From: Vreelandella lionensis
GTDB lineage: Bacteria; Pseudomonadota; Gammaproteobacteria; Pseudomonadales; Halomonadaceae
Assembly: GCF_002087295.1 (NCBI RefSeq)
Contig: NZ_MWVI01000076.1
Location: forward strand, 41,236 to 105,235
Direction of reading: 5' to 3'
DNA length: 64,000 nucleotides
A program made the translations under genes and the position numbers. Shown here piece after piece: positions 59,941 to 64,000 of this stretch (position 1 is the stretch's first letter; each line of letters begins with the position of its first letter). The notes under the pieces are model-generated. The model searched no databases, was not told the origin of the DNA, and worked only from the letters and a program-made list of their open reading frames with translations.

Positions 59941-60006
59941 GAGGCTAAGTGGGTGTGAGTGTGAGGCTAAGTAGATGTGAGGATAAGTAGGAATGAGGAT
60001 AGATAA
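59941..60006. repeat. Degenerate tandem repeat in the leader of the membrane-protein gene
   Basis: Four units start GAGGCTAAGT, GAGGCTAAGT, GAGGATAAGT and GAGGATAGAT at 59941, 59963, 59979 and 59995; the last three are 16, 16 and 12 bases long. The final GAGG sits at Shine-Dalgarno distance from the ATG at 60007. Confidence 0.75.
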
Positions 60007-60654
60007 ATGATAACCGTGCTAATTTTCTTGATGATATTCGTGGGCGTAACAGCCGCTTGGTACCAGATTTACCAAATGCACTTTAATATCAATACGCCTA
60101 ACGTTGCGAAGCTTTCGGGTAATAAAAGTAGGCAGCTGGATACGCTCACAGCTGCTCAGGAAACGTCGTCGGATGAAGCCGATGCGTCACGCTTTGAAGA
60201 GGCAGCAACGCGCATCTTTGGGCGTGGATTTAACATAGACGCCCTTCGCATTGCGTTCTCTCAGGAGGGGCGAGAGGCCTATGGGCTGCCGCTTCTGCGC
60301 CGTCAGAGAAAACTCACTCGTCCTTCGTCGCATCAGGCAGGAGAGGGCGGTGTTCGCGTGCGTCATCTGCGGTTGTTCAAGACGCGCTTGCCGTCTATCA
60401 ACGTCAGGAATGCGTTCATCCTGGCGGTGATCGCAAACTGTGGGTTGGTTCAGCTACTGGCGGCGATGAGTGTGTATACCATTCACTACTCAGTAGACGT
60501 GTCGGTCTTAGCGTGGGTTAACCAGCCGTTGATGATTCTATCGGCCATTTGGGGAGTGGTAATCCTGAATGCTCTGATATTTAGATGGGATGCTTACACG
60601 CATGATCTTTATCAGATCAGACAGTTGAACCAGCGAACGCCCCTATTCAACTGA
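60007..60654 (+). CDS. Membrane protein of unknown function
   Basis: This intact 215-residue protein has an N-terminal helix (ITVLIFLMIFVGVTAAWY), a soluble basic middle (about 25-140) and two C-terminal helices (AFILAVIANCGLVQLLAAMS and LMILSAIWGVVILNALIF). I do not recognise it. It lies 70 bases after ccoG on the same strand and may be co-transcribed. GC content is somewhat below that of the flanking genes. Confidence 0.65.
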   Translation: MITVLIFLMIFVGVTAAWYQIYQMHFNINTPNVAKLSGNKSRQLDTLTAAQETSSDEADASRFEEAATRIFGRGFNIDALRIAFSQEGREAYGLPLLRRQRKLTRPSSHQAGEGGVRVRHLRLFKTRLPSINVRNAFILAVIANCGLVQLLAAMSVYTIHYSVDVSVLAWVNQPLMILSAIWGVVILNALIFRWDAYTHDLYQIRQLNQRTPLFN

Positions 60655-60676
60655 CAAAATATGATGCATAAAAACG

Positions 60677-60704
60677 ACAACGCCGCCCCATGGGGCGGCG
60701 TTGT
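60677..60704 (-). terminator. gabT terminator (28-bp perfect palindrome)
   Basis: ACAACGCCGCCCCA is followed directly by its complement, forming a long stem; on the minus strand it is followed by CGTTTTTA. It can end gabT and perhaps the converging membrane gene. Confidence 0.88.
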
Positions 60705-60720
60705 GGGTGGTGCAGAGCGC

Positions 60721-61997
60721 TTAGATCAGCGATTCCAGGCAGGATTCGATGATATCCAGGCCTTCGTTCAGCACGTCGTCTTCGATGGTGACCGGCATCA
60801 AAAAGCGAATGGTGTTGCCGTACATACCGCAGGACAGCAGGATCAGGCCCTCTTCGCGGGCTTTCTTGCACAGCGCTGCCGCCAATTCCGGGTTCGGCGT
60901 GCGGTCGGTTTTGTTGTTGACCAGCTCAAATGCTGCCATTTCGCCCATGTTGCGCACGTGGTCGATGCAATCAAACTTGCCTTGCCACTCGTTGAAGCGC
61001 GCGGCCAGTTTGTCGCCCAGCGCCTGGCTCTTCTCAAGGATATTTTCCTCTTCGAAGACTTCCATCACCGCCAGCGCGGCTGCGCAGGCGGTGGGGCTAC
61101 CGGTGTAGGTGCCGCCCAGGGAGTTCGGGCCAGAGGCGTCCATCACTTTGTCGGTGCCCACGATGGCAGAGATCGGCATGCCGTCGGCCATACTCTTGGC
61201 CATGGTCATCATGTCCGGCTCGACGCCGCTGTGCTCAATGGCAAACATCTTGCCGGTACGGCCAAAGCCGGACTGCACTTCGTCGATGATCATCAGCATG
61301 CCGTGCTCATCGCAAATTTCGCGAATCTTCTTTAGGAAGCTGGTCGGCGCCGGGTAAAAACCGCCTTCACCCAATACTGGTTCAAGAATGATCGCCGCTG
61401 TGTCTTTCGGGTTGGCGTCAGTTTTCAGCGTCATTTTCAGGCCGCGAATCGCTTCGTCTTCGCTGACGCCGTGGTAAGGCACGGGGTAGGGCGCACGGAA
61501 GACGGTGCCCGGCATCGGGCCGAAATCGGTTTGGTAAGGGGCAACCTTGCCGTTCATCGCCATGGTGTAGAAAGTACGGCCGTGGTAGCCGCCATCGAAA
61601 CAGATGACGTTAGAGCGACCGGTAGCGGCGCGGGCGATCTTCACCGCGTTTTCCAGCGCTTCAGCACCGGAATTCGCCAGCATGACTTTGGCGTGACCAC
61701 GTACAGGGACGATGTGGCTCAGCTTCTCGGCGACTTTAACGTAGCCCTCGTAGGGCATAACCGTTTGGCAGGTGTGCATCACCTTATCCAACTGGGCTTT
61801 CACAGCGGCCACGACTTTGGGGTGACGATGCCCCACGTTCAAGACGCCGAGATACCGCCAGCGAAGTCGATAAAGCGGTTGCCGTCGGCGTCCCAGATCT
61901 CAGCGTTTTCGGCGCGGTCCGCAAAAGCGGTGGCGGGGCTTGCAGCGCCCGCCGCGACGTATTTCTGCTTTAGTTCGTTTAGCTCGGCATTGCTCAT
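60721..61997 (-). CDS. gabT: 4-aminobutyrate aminotransferase (frameshifted)
   Basis: Class III PLP aminotransferase that moves the amino group of GABA to 2-oxoglutarate. MLANSGAEALENAVKIARAA, CFDGGYHGRTFYTMAMNGK, LMIIDEVQSGFGRTGKMFAI and the PLP lysine in MMTMAKSMADGMPISA are present. The frame breaks near 61855, between FIDFAGGI and VLNVGHRHPKV; the true start is the ATG at 61997 (MSNAELNELKQKYV) with AGGAG before it. The restored protein is about 425 residues. Related omega-transaminases for other diamines cannot be fully excluded. Confidence 0.9.
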
Positions 61998-62053
61998 GAC
62001 TCAGCTCCTTAAAGGATAGGGTGTAGCTCTAGCATAGTGCGCAATAGCGTTGA

Positions 62054-62992
62054 TCACACTGATGACGATGCGATGACAATTCGATTGCGCCCTGCCTGTT
62101 TCGCCTGATACATCGCTTTATCCGCGCGATCAAGCATTCGAGTACTCGACGTTTCAATGTAACACGCGATGCCTGCTGAAAGCGTCACGGTTAGCTGATG
62201 CTGAGTGTAGGGCGTTTGCTCGACCTTTTGGCGGATGCGCTCCATGGCCGTATGCGCCGAGTCGGCATCTACCTCCGGCATAATGATCAAAAATTCTTCG
62301 CCCCCCAAGCGCACTTGGAAGTCGGTTTCCCGCAGCTGTTGATTGACCACTCGCGTCAGCTCTTGTAGCACGCTGTCACCAGTGCTGTGGCCGTAGGTAT
62401 CGTTGATGCCCTTAAAGTCATCTAAATCAAACAGCACAATACTGAGCTGGTTACCGTAACGTCGGCAGCGCTCAAGCGCTTCATCCAGCTTGGCCAGCCC
62501 CTGGCGGCGGTTGAGAAGTCCAGTCAGCTCATCGTGGTGGGCTAGATACTCCAAGCGCTCGTTGGCCTGCTTTAAGCGCTCTTCAAGCCGTTTGCGGTCA
62601 GTGATATCAACAATAAAGGTGACCTTGCGAGAGGCACCGTCGTCACCTTCAATGCGGGCCGCTTCGGCTAAAATGGTGCGAGTTTCGCCGTTTTTACAGC
62701 GCACTTCCCACTCTTGGCGCAGCTCCCGGGTTTCATCACCTTGGATAAACTCATCATGCAGCTGGCGCATCTGGGGGCGATACGCTTCTGGCACTACCAG
62801 GGTAAAGTGTTGGCCAATCAGATCCTCTTCCTGATAGCCGTAGAATTGGCAGTAGGCAGGGTTGACCATCTCAAAATGCCCGTGAGGGTCGGTAATACAG
62901 ATCCCCAAAGGCGCTGTCTTGATCACGTTTTCTGTATTGCGCTTGGAACGGTTTACCAGTTGGTAAAGATGATCTGTATTCATATCTGTCAT
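62054..62992 (-). CDS. PAS-GGDEF diguanylate cyclase
   Basis: This 312-residue cyclic-di-GMP synthase has a PAS domain (about 20-135: APLGICITDPHGHFEMVNPA, CQFYGYQEEDLIGQ, then a PAC-like WEVRCKNGETRTI), a short coiled linker and a GGDEF domain (about 145-310) with the active motif RLGGEEFLIIM. The inhibitory site RETD lies five residues before GGEEF, so product feedback is expected. Its ATG directly follows the stop of the upstream EAL gene (TGAATG), giving coupled synthesis and breakdown enzymes. No membrane segment is seen. Confidence 0.95.
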   Translation of the reverse strand: MTDMNTDHLYQLVNRSKRNTENVIKTAPLGICITDPHGHFEMVNPAYCQFYGYQEEDLIGQHFTLVVPEAYRPQMRQLHDEFIQGDETRELRQEWEVRCKNGETRTILAEAARIEGDDGASRKVTFIVDITDRKRLEERLKQANERLEYLAHHDELTGLLNRRQGLAKLDEALERCRRYGNQLSIVLFDLDDFKGINDTYGHSTGDSVLQELTRVVNQQLRETDFQVRLGGEEFLIIMPEVDADSAHTAMERIRQKVEQTPYTQHQLTVTLSAGIACYIETSSTRMLDRADKAMYQAKQAGRNRIVIASSSV

Positions 62993-63787
62993 TCAGCTCT
63001 CCGAGCTTAGTTGGGCTTCCTTGCGTAATGCTTCCAACAGTGGCGTTAATTCAGTGCCCAATGCGCCAATGGCGGGCTTGGCGTAGAAAAAGCCTTGCTG
63101 CCGGGTAATGCCCGCACGGGCAAGCCATAGGGCTTCGGCGCGAGTTTCTACCCCTTCGGCAATCAGCATCATGTCGAGTTCGGCGGCGAGCAGAATAATG
63201 GCATTTATCAGAGCTTGGCGGCGGGTGTCGTGGTCGCAGTTCATGACCAATTCTCGGTCGATTTTCAACTTATCGGGGGCGAGATCGGTGAGTAGATCCA
63301 GGTTAGCGTAGCCGTTACCAAAGTCGTCGAGGGCGGTTTTAAAGCCCATGGTACGGTAGGCGTCGATGATATTGCACAGGTGCTGTCGATCGCGAACCCG
63401 CTCGGTTTCGGTAATCTCAAAAATAAGCTTGTCCGTCGGCCAGCCCACCCGCTGAGAGACTTCGAGCGTCGCTTGAATGCACGCTTCCGGCTCGTAAACC
63501 GCATTGGGCAGGAAGTTGATCGACAGATCACTCTCCATGCCCAGTTCGCTGGCAAGCTCAATCGCTTTAACCCGGCAGGCTTGATCAAAACGGTAGAGCA
63601 GGTCGTCTGTGACTTGGGAAATCACACACCAGGCAGACTCGCCATTTACTCCCCTCACTAGCGCTTCATGGGTGACTACGCGGGCCTGCGCGACATCCAC
63701 AATGGGTTGAAACGCCATCGTGAACTCAAAGGGGAGCTCTCCTTCACAGCGTTTACACGTCCCGTTCACCCGTGCGCAGTTACCCAT
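62993..63787 (-). CDS. EAL-domain cyclic-di-GMP phosphodiesterase
   Basis: This 264-residue protein is almost only an EAL domain: FQPIVDVAQARVVTHEALVRG, SINFLPNAVYEPEACIQ, IFEITETERV, ALDDFGNGYANLDLL, DKLKIDRELV, IAEGVETRAEAL and QQGFFYAKP. All residues known to bind the metals and substrate appear conserved, so hydrolysis is expected. The N-terminus has three cysteines in a short stretch (GNCARVNGTCKRCEGE), which could bind a metal or respond to redox state. AGGAG lies before the ATG at 63787. Confidence 0.94.
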   Translation of the reverse strand: MGNCARVNGTCKRCEGELPFEFTMAFQPIVDVAQARVVTHEALVRGVNGESAWCVISQVTDDLLYRFDQACRVKAIELASELGMESDLSINFLPNAVYEPEACIQATLEVSQRVGWPTDKLIFEITETERVRDRQHLCNIIDAYRTMGFKTALDDFGNGYANLDLLTDLAPDKLKIDRELVMNCDHDTRRQALINAIILLAAELDMMLIAEGVETRAEALWLARAGITRQQGFFYAKPAIGALGTELTPLLEALRKEAQLSSES

Positions 63788-64000
63788 AACGTCTCCTGAA
63801 GTGTTCGTTCGCTTGTTTGGCGGAGTTATATTGCACTGTTTAATGAAAAAGTGTGAGTACGTTAGTGTTTTCTAAACAAATTTCACGTTTGAAGGTAGTC
63901 GTAGTCTAGCGCTTTGGAGAATTTGTGTATAGGTTTTGTACAAAATGGGGCGCTGTTTAAGCAGGCTGTTTGCAGCATCAAGTAGGAAGGGGAGTCGCCT
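63788..64000. other. Upstream region of the EAL gene, right window edge
   Basis: AT-rich non-coding sequence that should hold the promoter of the EAL-GGDEF pair. No gene is seen in either direction. Confidence 0.6.

Overview
The window looks like chromosomal DNA of a gammaproteobacterium, most likely Halomonas or a close relative. This rests on conserved gene order (bamB-yfgM-hisS-ispG-rodZ-pilW-rlmN-ndk; iscR-iscS-iscA after cysE; trmJ facing suhB; secF-secD-yajC-tgt-queA), high-GC coding sequence and protein character. It was not checked against any database.

Layout. 1-17.6 kb is housekeeping core, nearly all on the minus strand: translation (hisS, tgt, queA, rlmN, trmJ), isoprenoid synthesis (ispG), cell shape and pili (rodZ, pilW), Fe-S assembly, cysteine synthesis and protein export. 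A tRNA-Leu(CAA) with its own promoter and terminator closes it at 17.7 kb. 18-33.4 kb is a catabolic region: two RidA paralogues around an AraC regulator, an ornithine-cyclodeaminase-like enzyme, three histone-deacetylase/acetylpolyamine-amidohydrolase-fold enzymes, two aminotransferases, a flavin 2-hydroxyacid dehydrogenase, a dipeptide-type ABC importer and a GntR regulator. I infer import and deacetylation of an N-acetylated amine or amide, followed by transamination and imine handling. 33.5-39.9 kb is a Wadjet/MksBEFG-type SMC operon in the order jetC-jetB-jetA-jetD. 40.2-43.1 kb is an AT-rich foreign insert with a DUF5343-like protein, a DUF4145-like protein, a small hydrophobic ORF and a protein with two apparent PD-(D/E)XK nuclease cores; hairpins bounded by ACATAAC and GTTRRR lie at its gene borders. 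43.3-47.5 kb is mixed metabolism (RNase Z-like, lipoprotein, FrnE-type DsbA, aspartate racemase, exported MetX-like hydrolase). 47.6-50.2 kb is a small island (PcfJ-like protein plus PD-(D/E)XK nuclease) flanked by a 31-bp direct repeat made of the 3' end of the adjacent ubiH-family gene. 50.2-64 kb returns to core and near-core genes: ubiH-like, sirtuin, 3-methyladenine glycosylase, selO, dinB with a LexA box, a thiamine-binding-like protein, a MocR regulator divergent from ccoG, gabT, and a diguanylate cyclase/phosphodiesterase pair.

Quality warning. At least 30 one-base frameshifts break otherwise well-conserved genes, including ones expected to be essential (secD, ispG, iscS), and iscS also has an in-frame stop. 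The simplest reading is an error-rich draft sequence rather than mass pseudogenisation. Broken genes are listed with their restored spans and approximate break positions.

Best candidates for something new: the jetCBAD operon, the AT-rich nuclease insert with cassette-like borders, the ubiH-borne PcfJ/nuclease island, and the three-deacetylase catabolic cluster.
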